DNA of 64,000 nucleotides from Lophius americanus (taxonomy: Eukaryota > Chordata > Actinopteri > Lophiiformes > Lophiidae). Below are positions 44,041-56,826 of this stretch, piece by piece. The number at the start of each line of letters is the position of its first letter. Position 1 is the stretch's first letter. The notes below the pieces were generated by a model, which worked only from the letters and a program-made list of their open reading frames with translations, searched no databases and had not been told where the DNA came from. The translations under genes and the position numbers were made by a program. The stretch is from positions 8,490,001 through 8,554,000 of the forward strand of contig JBBDHG010000008.1 of NCBI GenBank assembly GCA_037951165.1, read 5' to 3'.

Positions 44041-44336
44041 AGAATGAATAAAAGATCAATGATTTATCACAATAGTTTATTGGAAAGTCTTTAGCACTCA
44101 GACTCTGCACGTAGATATTGATCTAACAGCAGTAAGGTACATCCCCCTTAGGTAGCCTGGATACTGGTGGTGGTGGCTGATGACTCTGCTCTGGCTGATG
44201 AATGATGACGCTGCTTGATCTATGAGGACTGGCTGGGGATGGGGAGGTGAAGAACTAGATGAATGGAAAGAATCGTGTGAAAAGACAGCCGTTGATGAAT
44301 ATAGGCTAAGCATGAAGTGTGACGAGGTGTAATTGC
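44041..44336 (+). repeat. Family T, copy 1
   Basis: Shares with 51404-51728 in the same order: AGAATGAA, GGAAAGTCTTTAGCACTCAG versus GAGAAAGTCTTTGGCACTCA, TGACTCTGCTCTGGCTGATG versus TGACTCTGCTGAGACTGATG followed by AATGATGA, AGATGAATGGA, GTTGATGAATATAGGCTAAG versus GTTGATAGGCTAAG, and a GTGTAATTG end. Copies lie 7.4 kb apart in direct orientation. Family unknown. Confidence 0.75.
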
Positions 44337-46138
44337 AGAAACTCCTGGTTTCTTTGGAAGGTGTGAGCGATGGGGCGGCTATGGATACCTAAATGAGTGC
44401 AGCTGCTGTTAACTGATGCCTCAGAATGTGAAGCATGTGATTAAGATTGAGCAGGTGTGAAAGGTGAGGATAATAGAGAGGAAGGAGCCCTAATTGTGTT
44501 CAGAGTGCGCAAGGAGATGTCTTCTTGACTGAACTTTTTGACAGATCTCCATTTTCAGACATTAAGTACTATTTCATTCTAATAAGCAATTTCATGTCAT
44601 CGTTGCACTTTCGTAAACCCTTAGAGCACAGAACAATGTCCTAATGCAACTAACTGTGTTTTCATAAAACATTTGAAGAGAAATTGGAATTCAACTTTCA
44701 AGACTTTGGATCAAAATACTGCCAACATGTTGTTTAAAGACATATAGGATAAACATCTTCCATAAAGTTGAGATAATTCCATAAACTTCAAATAGAAAAC
44801 TAGATTATTAATCTGAATGCAAGTTAAAAGCTCTCTAAACCTAAAACCTAGAGTTGTGTGAAAATGCGCTGATTTCATAACCTCTGAAGGCTCCTCTTCT
44901 GAACTCATACAGGCCTAAAAACTTTTAGCAGCAGTTTAATAAAGACTTTCTCATCCTGAAATATCGTGTGGAAACAGATCTGTGGGAGAAAAAAAACAGG
45001 ACTCTCAGAGGTCACTTGTCTATGTTGTCTGTTTACGCTCTCGTGGTCAAACCCAGCCACCCCTCCGCCAAACACACACTGACACACACGTCTCTCAGGA
45101 GGTGAAGTGATGCGGAAAATGTGATTCAGGTTCGTCCCTCTATAACCTTCCACTCACTCATTTAGATGTGCTAACTTATTCGGTCAGGACGCTTCCCACA
45201 CTCGACTGTCACAGTTTCCTCTCACACTGGGTTGAGAGAATTTCACGCTCGATATAGGCCATCATTATTGGAAATGAAGAAACACCTCGTTGTTTAAATA
45301 TGCACTTTGGTGCCACATCTCTTGGTCTCTGAGTGTATTTTATCTTCTGCAAGATAAGCAGGATAAAAAATTCTCTTATCTGCTGAGTGCTAAGTGAGAG
45401 AAGCTGCACTGTACGCCGTCTTCACGCTGTGTACTCGCCTGGGTAAAGTGAACAAATAAGGCTGATACCGGCTAAATCTAATACCGCCCCGGGGTACATT
45501 ACACCCTGAATGTAAAGCGGCAAAACAAGATTCCTTTGTCGGAAAGAGATGTGACGCCCCTCGGCTCAAATGAAGCGTAAAGTTTGGACCAACAGAGAAG
45601 TGAGGGATGGCACAGACTGATTTGAACATTCCGTTTGTATTTTCTCTGTGTTATTGTGAGCCTGAAAAGTAACTCATAGTGATGGCCTGCAGCAGCAGCC
45701 CAATACGGCTCTGTTTATAATGGATACAAAGACATTTGTATTATGGAAGTACGACACAAGTCAAATTTCCTACAAAAACAATCTAATTTAAAAAAGCAAA
45801 TGCAAAGACAACTTGTGTTTTTCATGACGAATGCATTGTGAAAAACATGTAAAACCTGAAAAGCCTGATCCTCCAGCCAAACACTAACTCCTAAAACCAA
45901 ATAAAATCAAATATTGCCAACTTCAAAGCGTAATTCCACTTCTTCAACTGCTACTCTGGTGCAAAAGTGACACAAATTAAATTAAACTGGTTATCGCTTG
46001 TAAACCACTGTTACAAAATGCATGGTAACGTCAGAAAGGCAACATTCGGAGGTTTCTTGAGAAAGTTTTAGAAACACTGTAAGGTCACATGTCCGCAAGT
46101 GACGAGATGCAAATAACTTGGTATCAGGCTGCAAAGAC
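44337..46138. other. Unique non-coding stretch
   Basis: No exon or repeat recognised. A short CACACACTGACACACACG word lies at 45070. Confidence 0.45.
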
Positions 46139-46200
46139 ATAATATCTATATATTATATATATTATATATATTATATATATATTATTATGATAAATAATAA
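46139..46200 (+). repeat. AT-rich simple repeat
   Basis: Repeats of TATATATTA/ATTATATAT ending in GATAAATAATAATAA. Confidence 0.85.
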
Positions 46201-48159
46201 TAACCAATATTAAGTGTTTTTGCAGTAATTAAATTGAACTCTGTCTGTGGTGCCCCACCCTATGGGGTTTTGGGAAAAACTGAAATGGGACCATCTTTAT
46301 CCCATCTCACCTAGCTTGCGCCCACAACATAACACCTTGCTGTCAACAGAATCTGACAGCTTCCTCCGATTTCTACCATGTCTGGATGTACTTCTGAAAT
46401 CATCCAAGTCAGTGCAGGAAAAAGATCAACTCCTTAAGGATGTAAACAACGGTGAGCAGAGAAGTTTGACACAACGTCTCTGCCAGCATTCAGAGTCGGA
46501 GTCAAGGCCGAGTATCTGGAAGAGATCGCCAGAGAAGCACTGAAACCATAATTTCCATTTTCACACACACATCTTGGAAAAGCCCGGTTTTCCTCAGTGA
46601 ATGAGAGGAACAATGAATTGCAGAATAGACTGGACATAAAGAACACACTTCAGGGGGCGATAGGATGGGTGACGGGACTTTGCTGTGTCCCATTACCCCT
46701 CAATGGGACCCTTTTGTTGCTATGGAAACAAGCCCAGAGCTCCCACTAACTCAGAGGATAATGGTGAGTTGTTACATCATGCAGGGAACATATTTGTGCA
46801 CTGTGTGACCAATGCCTGTTTGCCGATCCACAAGAATACTGTTAACATTGTACAGGTCTGCTGTGCAAACATGTGACTGAACCCTGCTCTAGGAAGAGGC
46901 CCACGGTTTGGACCGGACAACCAGGTAGATTGATAGTTTGAGGCCCATTTGGTAAGCGGGGGCCAACCAATTAGCCACTAGCCAACTGACGAGGTGGCAT
47001 AAAGGCCGGTTTTATGAAAATGGAACTAGGCCATAATCTGGACGTCCAATGAGAAATAACCAACATTTAGGCACAACATAATTGTCAGTTTATGAGTATT
47101 ATATAAGAATCTATCTCTATAGTATGCAAAGAACAAATGTGAATAACTTTCATTATGGCTTACACTCATGATGAAATCACTTATTATCCGGTGTCGTCTT
47201 GATGACATGTTTTTCAGTGAGAATGCTTTCACTTTGGACATCCATGTATTTGCATTACATAATTCAATCATAAACACACTAATAACTTAATCTGATGCGT
47301 ATTTATCATTAAAAGATGAATGAAACAAGCTAATATCATGTTTATGTCATATTTCTAAGAAATTGTACATGTTCTAAATCTGTTTCCCCTTTAAAACAAT
47401 GTAATTTCCTGAAAATTATATGTAAATCAATCTCATAACCATTTGAATCCTGCTTGTGTTACAGCGAGACATATTTAAACGTTATTCATATTTTCTAACT
47501 GATTGTAATCAAGATATTCTAGGCAGATTTTATGACATGTTAATAAATACATTTTTAATATATGATAAAAAAATTAAATACGTTTTTTTTTTTAATAAAA
47601 TCAACCAGTTGCGAGTACTTTAACTTAAACCATACAATAATTTATTTATTTTTTGATTACTCATAGCTCTTGAGGGCATAGAAAAAACAACAGGTCACGT
47701 CTTAATCTGACATTTCTTCTACTATCAGCAGCATCTCCAACAACATTTATACCTGTCTAAAATAAATGTACTGTACAGTATCAGTCTTCATTTGCTTCAA
47801 ATCTGAAGAATGCAGCTTAAAGTTTGACTATGTTAGTGGTTTCAACTCAAGAAACACTCAAGATAACAAACGATGGTCTCATATTTGCTTTATTATATCG
47901 AGACACAACACTGTATAACAGTAGTATGTGCTCACCACATCTATATCTTGCTAGCATCCAGCTATGAATTTTTCAAGTCTTTTTTTTTGTCCCTTTATCA
48001 AAATATCCATCTATATTATGATGTTCTGAGCCATTTTTGATTTTGGATGTTTAAACAAACTTTTTCTGAAATACAGTTGAATGGATGATTTTTCTGTAAA
48101 GACGGTGTTTCACGGGAACCCTCAGCAATCTAAGTAGAAAATTCGTCACTGTCGTGTGT
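46201..48159. other. Unique AT-rich non-coding stretch
   Basis: 46240-46550 is more complex, with a 98-residue plus frame lacking any domain. 47280-47650 is strongly AT-rich. No repeat recognised. Confidence 0.45.
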
Positions 48160-48242
48160 TTCAAAACAGCTCACCAAAAATTGAAAATACCCATTATCTA
48201 CTAGTCAGGTGAAGTTTCTTAGTACACTTAACAGTTCTGGAA
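48160..48242 (+). mobile_element. Family P repeat, left part
   Basis: TTCAAAACAGCTCACCAAAA, TTGAAAATACCCATTATCTA and GGTGAAGTTTCTTAGTACAC parallel the GTTCACCAAAAAATGAAAAT...CATTATCTACT...GGTGAAGT left part of the family. The next words (CACTTAACAGTTCTGG) match the interior seen at 40490. Confidence 0.6.
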
Positions 48243-49744
48243 ATTGCTTTAAAGTCTAAAACATGAACAAAATCAATCGTAGAATTATTGTGTATTCCAT
48301 GTGAGGAGGGCGTCCGTCTGCTGAAGGTGGAGCAAGAAGCGCTACTGTCTAACATTAAATTTCTGGTGTTTTACAAGTCAGTGTGTATGAGTGTATGTGT
48401 GTATCTGTGTTTGTTTTTGTTTGTTGTTGAGCAGAGGTCTCTTGAGCTTGTTCACCTACCTCATTCTGCACTTAACAGAGAATATTTCACCCTGAAAAAA
48501 AGGCTGCATTACTTCATTGATTTTGTTTGTTTGTTTGCTGGTTTTCATCTTCTCCATTTGGACTGGACTCTGAAACATCACCTGGTTTTCCATCAGCCAT
48601 GAGTAACATGATTAAGACTCATTTTAATTTTTTTGGTCAACTGTTCCTTTTTTCATTTTTTGACAAGTATGAGAGCAGACCATCGTCAGTCTGTTCAGAG
48701 CCTTCTAGTCACTTCAGGTGGATTCACCTGTCAGTCATCTGAATTGTTGACCTCACTGAAAGGACTTCCTGTCGTTGCTTGGGAGGTTGTGAGGGGACAA
48801 AGACAGCCAGTCAGTTGAATCCACTACACTTGAATGCTTCTTGTCAGGTTTTGGGGGCTTCTTTGTAATGGAGCAACTGGCAGGTTTGTATTTAATGACA
48901 ATAGATTCCTTTTATTTTCTCCTCTCTTTCTTCTTCTCCTCACCACTGACAGGACACCTTTTAGCTCCATGACAGTATTTTCTTTTTCTTTTCCTCTTTC
49001 ATCGGAAATACATTTTTTATATATATATTTATATATATCACCTAGTTTGTGTCTGCTGGTAAATACGTTTTGCTTCTTTTCTTCACCACACCACTTTTTT
49101 TTCTCTCGGCAAATTACACAATTTTCATCACCGTGGAACATTTCCCAAAGCAGGTTCCTCAGCCAGAGCCTTTCAGTCAAATCCACACTGATGAAAATCT
49201 CTCACACTCTTCACAGTCTATTTATTAAAGCGTTAAAACTTTAATACATGTAAATTGCACAAATCGGGGTGTGAAGAAAATCCTTTTCAAAGCGACGCCT
49301 GGGCTCAGAAGTTATGCTAATGTCAAAAATTAACTTTAAATTTCCTCAACCAGATAGAGAGATGTTGATAAACACGACTAGGTTCTTGGTTTAGTGGCTT
49401 TAATCCACAATCCAGGTCTTTAGGTGATTAGACGTACACGACACCATTGTTTGTTCAGCTTTGTCATCCACATGATTCAACTTCATCACTTCTCAGTCCT
49501 GATGAATTATCAATCAGATATAATTTTTATATTTGGGATTCAATTGATGGATCATAGAAATGTCTTGTAGGAAGAATTTTGTTTTCAAAAGGGTGTTTCT
49601 AATTGTTTCAGGCTGCTATGAATCGAACATCTCATGTACTTTGATTAAACTAGAGAGAAGGGGCCTTTAGATAGTAAGAAATACGCACCAACAGGCCGCT
49701 AAAGAATTTCTTTCACTGCTTCTGTCATGAAGTTTTTTTTCCCC
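48243..49744. other. Unique non-coding stretch
   Basis: 48880-49110 is pyrimidine-rich with a small TATATATATTTATATATATC patch at 49018-49039. Two opposing frames of 120-136 residues here reflect that composition. No gene supported. Confidence 0.5.
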
Positions 49745-50060
49745 CTCATGTCTGTTTATCATTTTGAATGCTAGCAGGATTACAACAATTTAAATCAGAT
49801 TCCTATGATACTTGGTTAGAGACATGTTTTTTGGGTCCAAGTAGACCCAAAAAAAATTCTATTTTGGTTTGGATCCGGATAACTGGGGTAAATCTGAATT
49901 TTTCTTTTTTTAAATGATTTAACATTTCCAGATTTTCAACCTTTTCTTTAATTTATCAAGAAATAATGTGTGGACATTGATAAAAAGTATATAGGTATAT
50001 TAAGGGGGTTATGAGAATTATGATGCAAATCCATAATCAGAATGTTCTATTTTCACCAAT
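49745..50060 (+). repeat. Family X copy, forward
   Basis: TCATGTCTGTTTATCATTTT, GCTAGCAGGATTACAACAAT, CCTATGATACTTGGTTAGAG, GGTTTGGATCCGGATAACTG and AATAATGTGTGGACATTGAT appear in family order. Confidence 0.7.
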
Positions 50061-50342
50061 ATTTTCGAAAGCTACGTCCTGCGCCCTCAGAATCAATTGT
50101 TCCACAAAATCTTCAGAACTGTAATAGTTGAATTATACAGATACACTTTTAAATCATGCCAATGAATGTACCAACCACTGTTGGCATGATGTAAAAGTGC
50201 ATCATGCATTTGATTAGAAGTCTGAGCTTGTTTTAAACAAGCGTAATAATCTCTTACATAAAATCTTTCAGGAATATTGTAGGAACATCAAACCAGTGTA
50301 TGGAGAGCTTTAAAGTCTGATAAGATCACAAACTTAATGAGG

Positions 50343-50485
50343 TGTGTGTATACGTGCGTGTGTGTGTGTGAATCAGACATATGGTCCGTCTTAAAATGAG
50401 ATGCTGTCCTGTTTGGCACTCTGCATCTAAATTAGCTCACACACACACAAGCACACGCACACACACGCACACACACAAGTACACA
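50343..50485. repeat. TG array facing a CA array
   Basis: TG tract at 50343-50371 and CA tract at 50439-50478, about 70 bp apart on the same strand and therefore complementary. They could form a long imperfect hairpin. Confidence 0.85.
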
Positions 50486-51403
50486 TATGGCTGCATGTGT
50501 GCCCTCTGACCTCTCTGCAGTAAAAGGGCAACAGACTATAAATAGTAAGGTGTGTGTTCGTTATCAGGCCGACCAGCAGTTCTGGAGCACCAATCTATCC
50601 CATAAGTCACTGGGACTCCTGCCGCCTATTGATCTGGCAACCCTCTCTGACACACACACCATCACATCGCCTGCCAAAGCGTTCACGGAAATGCTGTCCG
50701 TCCATACAGATGGTCTAAACTGATGGAGAGGAAAAGAGAAATAGAAGTAAAGATGGTTCAGCAGCACAAACCCGGTCCAACTCCTCACCCTCCTTTGTCC
50801 CATTTCCTCCACCACCATTTTCTCTCATCGTGCTCGTCTTCTGTTTATGATGGAGAACAATAACTCTTAACACTCTGTCATTCTGAACCGCTCTCAGTTG
50901 ACAACATTTAAGTTTATTTACGAGTAATGCATTTTTATTGTGACTCAAATCAATCAACAGAGACAAAGTTAATAGATGAGCAATAGCCCTACATTATGCT
51001 GTTCTGACTGGAGTAGATCATAACTCTGTACCGACAATGAACGTTCATGCAACCATCATTTTATTTATATTTCCTATTTCATCACACTCAAATTCAATGT
51101 CATTTCCAATGAATGACAACATATACATATAAAAACAGGAGTTACCAGTCAAACAAATCAAACATCATCAAACTTAATGTGAAATAGAACTCTTCATTAC
51201 TCTACATGTAAGACTTCCATCCATAAGATTTTGCCCATATCCATGAAAAAAGATATAACTCATGCAGAAAAGTTGCCATGTAGTCCTGAAAGTAGCAAAT
51301 TTAATTAAATTGACAAATTAAGGTTGCGCTAGCGGGTCTCACACTCAAAACGCTGAAAATAAAAAACGACTTCAATCATCTTGTACAACAATAGGATAGA
51401 CAC
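50486..51403. other. Unique non-coding stretch
   Basis: No exon or repeat recognised. Frames at 50487-50966 overlap on opposite strands. Confidence 0.45.
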
Positions 51404-51728
51404 AGAATGAAATTATATATAATAATTAGTCTTAGAGAAAGTCTTTGGCACTCAGACTGCTCGGGGAGATTTTGATGGAGGTTCTCCGCCCTGAGCAGCA
51501 GCAGGTTTATCCCCTTCCAATTCTGAAAACTTGTGGCGGCGGCTCTTGACTCTGCTGAGACTGATGAATGATGAGGCTGATGGATCTGCAAGGACTAGGC
51601 GGAGATGGAGAGGTTGAGGCCATGCAAACCAGCAGCAGGGAAAATTAGATGAATGGAGAGAAACATATTTACAAAGAGAGTTGCTGTTGATAGGCTAAGA
51701 ATGAAGGTGTGTCATTGTGTAATTGGCT
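51404..51728 (+). repeat. Family T, copy 2
   Basis: Direct-orientation partner of 44041-44336 (shared words listed there). It has an extra ~40 bp around CAGCAGCAGGTTTATCCCCT. The minus-strand frame of 71 residues over it is not conserved in phase with copy 1, so the similarity is at DNA level. Confidence 0.75.
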
Positions 51729-52719
51729 AGATGTCTTTTCGTCAGTGCCGCTATCCGTAAACCATTCAGAAGGGCTGGTCTCACTACCATCTCGTAAAGC
51801 TTTCCCTTCACTCTTGTGAAGAATTGTGAGACTCTTGTCACACAATATAATGTTTTGGTAAAGATAGTTAATTAACTCATTGTTTATAATTTATACACCT
51901 TATACACCTTTATATTTATTTTCCATCCCATCCCAAGAACATTGGGGTTCGAAATTTTGACATATTACAGCTCAGTGTTGATTTCATGCGGCTTTTCTAC
52001 TCCTGCACAGATGGACTGAGGGCTTTGTTGGTATGTTCACCAGAAATATCTGCCTCTCTCTACCAGTCAGCACGCACTCAGAGAAGGAATGAGCCACCTT
52101 TGATCTCAGCAGGTACAGTCCCTCTTCCTCCTCGCTGGAGATAGATGCTATGGACAGGACCAACAAATCCTGCAGTGAAGTCAGAGCTGATAGGAAAAAA
52201 GACGCAGGTAGAGATGCAGGTAGAGACGCATTCAAGAAGTGAGCATGTGGCGAACGAAAGTCAAGTTGAAATAGATTAGCAGACAGAAGAAAAATACAAT
52301 GGAAGGATGAAGGACAAAAGAGGAGTGCTGGTTGTTACTTTGATTTTTCAAATCCGCCTCATGTACAACTCTGCTGATGTGTGGGTGAAATGCTTTTAAG
52401 CACTATTTAATAATTTTCTGTCCTTTTTTGAGTTACTGCATCAAGGAGAGATGTCAGGGTGGAGCACATTCTATTATTTACCTCAAGGTTGCGCCTGCCA
52501 GACATTGACAGACCCTGAGCACGGTGGAGAATCAGAAAACTGAAAGTCTAGTTTGGAATTTTATTTCTACACTTAAATGGTATTAAGTAGTGCTCATATC
52601 TCCGCAGAGGCTGAAAAATCCTACACGTCTGAATAGAATGTCTGTGTCATCAAACAGACATTGCGGCACAGACAACCTCATTTGGTGGAGGAAAAGATGG
52701 CCTTTACTTAGTTCTTTAC
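51729..52719. other. Unique non-coding stretch
   Basis: 52190-52230 has a short GCAGGTAGAGATGCAGGTAG tandem repeat. Otherwise nothing recognised. Confidence 0.45.
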
Positions 52720-53036
52720 GTACTTTATTTATTTACATAGCACTTTTCGAAGCACTGTTATAAAGTGCTTTAGAATGCAACATGACACAAATAAAGAGAC
52801 CATGAGACCATGTTAAAAAAACAGAGAATAAAACAAAAATATACAGAGAATAATGCAGAGAAATACAGAGAATAAATCAAAAAAATGAAGAGAATAATAC
52901 GAAGAATAAAACAAAACAAATAAAGAGAATAATACGAAGAATAAAACAAAAACAAAAAAGAGAATAAAATGGAGTAATACAGAGAATAAAACAGAAAAAT
53001 TAAGAGAATGAAACAGAAAAATTAAGAGAATGAAAC
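52720..53036 (+). repeat. Retroposon-like start followed by an A-rich minisatellite
   Basis: TTATTTATTTACATAGCACT, TTTCGAAGCACTG and AAAGTGCTTTAGAATGCAAC resemble the ATTTATATAGCACTTTTC...AAAGTGCTTTACAG head of a fish repeat. From about 52815 the sequence is a degenerate tandem array of ~17-bp AGAGAATAAAACAAAA units, with a higher-order ~34-bp repeat (GAGAATAATACGAAGAATAA twice) and a ~21-bp repeat (ACAGAAAAATTAAGAGAATG twice). Confidence 0.8.
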
Positions 53037-53198
53037 AGATGATTAAGGATGGGTTCTAAATAAAAGTCAATCTTCAAGTACGTGTGTAGATTCTCATCCA
53101 TCAGGGTTAGGGTCAGAGTTTCAATAGGGAGAAACTGGATTTCTATGAGGATGTTTCACCACTTATCCAACAGGCTTCCTCGTTAAATTCTGACTGGT

Positions 53199-53535
53199 TC
53201 ATTCATTCATTCATTAATTATCTACTGCTTATGCTATTCAGGGTCATTGGGGGCTGTAGCCTATCCCAGCAAACATTGGGTGAGAGGTGGGGTACACCCT
53301 GGACAAATTTCCAGTCCACACATTTACAGTCACACTTAAACCTATGGGCAATTTCAATGTCGTCAATATCACATGTTTTTGGACTGCGGGAGGAAGCTGG
53401 AGTTCCTGGAGAGAACCCATGCAGACACAGGGAGAACATGCAAACTCCACACAGAAAGGCCAGCAGATGTGGGTTTGAACCCGGTACCTTCTTGCTGTGA
53501 GGCAGCAGTGCTAACCACTGCACAACCATGCCGCC
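53199..53535 (+). mobile_element. Near-complete LINE-like dispersed repeat
   Basis: Begins CATTCATTCATTCATTAATT, then CTGTAGCCTATCCCAGCAAA, CATTGGGTGAGAGGTGGGGT, ACACCCTGGACAAATTTCCA, CATGTTTTTGGACTGCGGGA, GGAGAACATGCAAACTCCAC and CTGTGAGGCAGCAGTGCTAA, and ends ACCATGCCGCCC. This word order is diagnostic of a repeat found throughout fish genomes. Best-preserved member here; fragments are at 36505 and 43620. Superfamily not decided. Confidence 0.88.
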
Positions 53536-53609
53536 CCTGACTGATTCAGTGTCAGGTATTTAACTTCCTGTTAGGAGTTTTATACATTGAGTATCGTTAG
53601 GTCACCCAT

Positions 53610-53782
53610 CCAGGGTGGCCATATCCCCAGCAGAAGATCAGATGGTAGATGGTTCAAATCCCACTAGGGTCTACCTTTCATAGGGTCCTTGAGCAAGAGC
53701 CCACTGCTCCCTCAGGGATGCAGATAAATAATTTCACTAGTTGTACTGTGTGTGGCTGTATGTGATCAACAAATAATTTCTT
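53610..53782 (+). mobile_element. tRNA-derived SINE
   Basis: Box B GGTTCAAATCC at 53650-53660 is intact. The body has CCACTAGGGTCTACCTTTCA and GGGTCCTTGAGCAAGAGCCC, identical in order to 991-1239, and the tail is AATAATTTCACTAGTTGTAC. The A-box side is decayed. Confidence 0.85.
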
Positions 53783-55575
53783 TCCCATCCATGTCTGTGA
53801 GTTAGGAAGTCTTCAGGTTTGCTTCTTTTCTTTTAATTTTCTACTGAACCCTCATGCGAGTTTTTAAGATGATGTGATGGGTTTGTACCCAAGTGGTTCA
53901 CCCTAAAGATTAAAACACCCACACACAAACTGACTAATGCGGTTGATGCAGTTCAGTGCAGCGAGGACAGCTTGGATCTGGAACGGCCATCTCATTAGGC
54001 CTCATGCATCGTGAGCTATCTGTGCTGAAAATGTCCAAGTACATCATTTTATTCCAAAACATGAAAGTATATAAATAATGACAAATTTCAGCTCAAATCT
54101 GGGTTTGAAGTGTTAATTTCACTTGTGTCCAGTTTTTTGTTCATTTGTTTGCAGGACTAAGCTTAAACTATCCAACAGGTTAACATATAACCTTACTGGG
54201 AGGACGGTTCGTGAGAATCTTGAATAGACTTCATTTAGTTTTGGTGTGGTGAATACAGGATTTGTTTTTTAAATTCACTTTGGTTACAGGGCTATGATTT
54301 TGGTTATGGTTTGACTGTATTAAAATGAACTGTTAGGTCTTAGTGGCAGTATGTGCTCCATTTTTCCTCTATTCTTCTTGTTTATATTGGTTGCACAGAG
54401 GATTCTGTGGCATGTTTGATACAAAAATATACAGAAAAGAAAGAGTCCTTCCTTTCTGGCTTACTGCATTATGTGGCTGTACTGTTGCACTGGACCAGTT
54501 TTTCCACATGAAGTTTAGTTGGTGGAACAGTTTTCCTCCAGAGAACGGCATTGCAGAGCTCCATCCTCGATGCACAGTGACGGACTCAACTCCTGTTTGA
54601 GAACATTTCCAGCAGGGGAGTTGAAAAAATGTCTGTCACACTGTATTTCATACACTGGGAAAAAAAAAATCTTGTGCAAACTTCATCTCACTGTAGAAAA
54701 TGACACACAGTCTGACAGGGAAGTTTATCTGCAGCCCTCCTGATGTTCTTTTTTTCCTCGTCAAATTATCTCTCAGCACAGTTTCACACAGTTTGAGAGT
54801 CCTTAGAGCTGCTTACTTTCAGGGCGAGGAATGGGGAAATATCTCGGTTGATGTAAGGATACGTTCTGATGTAAATCTCTGGTGTCTTCTGAATTTATGA
54901 GTAAACATAAAACGGGAGTGTAGTTATAATTTATTATCTTCTTGGTTTTGTTGGAGTGTGTGTGGATCATCTCTTCTTGCGTTCCAGTGTTTGTTATTCC
55001 GGTTTTTTTTTTCCGTCCTATGTCTAATGTTTGTCAAATGGAAAGAATAATATTTTAAAAGAAGAGCATAATTTTCACATATTTGAATTGCAAAGGAAAG
55101 TGAGACCTATTTTAAGCAAGCTACTAGATTTTTATTTCATTTAACAAAAGTTCCCCATCCTCAATCTCCATTCTGCAAACATATGATCAACGCCTGTGTT
55201 TGCTGTAGCTTCAACAATCAGATTTCCCCTGAGATCAGGTCGAGTCATTCCCAGCGCAGCACAACTCTACCTGTGTAGCTCGTCACTGTTCTCCCATAAC
55301 GCGACAGACCTGTCACATAGTGTTTTCTGCGGCTGGTCATACGCGTCAGCATCAATCTGTCTGTGGCATCGCTCCGCCGAGCTAGGATGAACCTGAGAAG
55401 GCGTCAATCAACCGCAGGAAGAGTGTTAACGTGGGATCAAACAGGAAGTGGCTGACAGCCATCCAGGCAAACGCACAGTTTAGAACGATGCAAAGACAGA
55501 GATGATGAGTGAGGACGCATGAGAAGCTGCTGCTGACAGTCAGAAACATACGCTCTGATTCGTCACGCTGCCGAC
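53783..55575. other. Unique non-coding stretch
   Basis: 55190-55560 is richer in CpG (CATAACGCGACAGACCTGTC, CATACGCGTCAGCATCAATC) and complex. The rest is AT-rich. No exon with splice signals identified. Confidence 0.4.
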
Positions 55576-55660
55576 CATTAAATGATAAAGGAACAGTTCA
55601 CACAAAAATTAACGGATTCAACTTATCTTCTCGTGGCCACACCACTAGATGTGAAAAGGA
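55576..55660 (+). mobile_element. Family P repeat, left end
   Basis: TGATAAAGGAACAGTTCACA, CAAAAATTAACGGATTCAAC and TTATCTTCTCGTGGCCACAC. Mirror image of 5388-5455. Confidence 0.65.
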
Positions 55661-56773
55661 ATATGGGTTGGCTGGTTTCTGGGTTTAGTTAGTTGTTTCA
55701 TTTTACAGGTTGTTCCTGATAGGTTTATTGGTGGCTTGGTTGGTATCTGTTTGTTGGGTGATTTGCAGCAGGATTTCTCCAAAATACAAAAAGGAATCGT
55801 CAGACTGGGCCCAGGGAAAAATCATTGTGATTATATATATATTCCAATCATAATGGGAAAATGTTCAGTTCAGTTCAGTTGGAACTAAATCTAAGATTAC
55901 AGCAAATAAAAATAATATATGCTATTTGCTTATTTTATTTTATCCTTCATTAAACAAACATGAAATTTTATTACTGGAATAAAGTGTCAAAAATGTAGGT
56001 TGTCGAGGCAGAGAACACAATCATGTTTTGTTTCTTTTATTCAGTAATCTTTTTAATTGTCATTTGGTTCTCAAGCAGTAACTGGAGAGCTGTTCTACCT
56101 ATATGCTGTACGAGCTATATGTTACACATGGTTCTCGTCTACCCCCTTTATTTAAAATAAAATCTTCACATTAAACGCTTAAGTTAAAAGCATCAGTGGG
56201 CTTGATCATGTGTTCTGGAACTGCAAGATTACAGTGATGAGAACTCACAATTACTACATACAATTGTTGGATGAATTGTTCCATTAATCAACTAGCATAT
56301 GTTGATTTTGTGCATTTGGGCTTGAGATAAAACTTAAGTCTATAAATAAATATCTTCCGAAGCGCACTGACAGAAATAAAAGCAAAAAGAAAATAAACAA
56401 ATGTAACTGCAGTATGAAATAAGACTAAGAAGATATGCAGCACCTTCCCCTTTCTACTGTATATTCTGTTTATTACTCTCCTGGTACGTGTGATAAATCT
56501 TCCAATACACACAGCGTATTTACTAACTAACAGAAAAATTTGTTGATTGTAAAACTTCGGTTTTGGAAAATTTGATATATATATATTTTTTTATTTTAGT
56601 TGGTTTCATTATGATTTACACGCTTTAATTTAAATTCAGTTCAATTCAACTGTCAGTTTTTTTGGGGTAGAGTGTCCTAATTTTCTTTTTTTTATTAAAC
56701 AGAGACAGTCCGATAACTGGAACATGAGCCCCTCATCATGCCAAACAGCTCATTTCCTTTTTATTGCCATGGG

Positions 56774-56775
<2 letters not shown>
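55661..56775. other. Unique AT-rich non-coding stretch
   Basis: A short tandem GTTCAGTTCAGTTCAGTTGG lies at 55864. Nothing else recognised. Confidence 0.45.
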
Positions 56776-56822
<47 letters not shown>

Positions 56823-56826
56823 CACG
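56776..56826 (+). repeat. CA microsatellite, 51 bp
   Basis: Nearly pure (CA) with two CACG interruptions at the right end. Confidence 0.97.

Noticed and set aside
48824..49244. Opposing 120- and 136-residue frames
   Set aside because: Pyrimidine-rich segment; both strands open, no domain, no splice sites.
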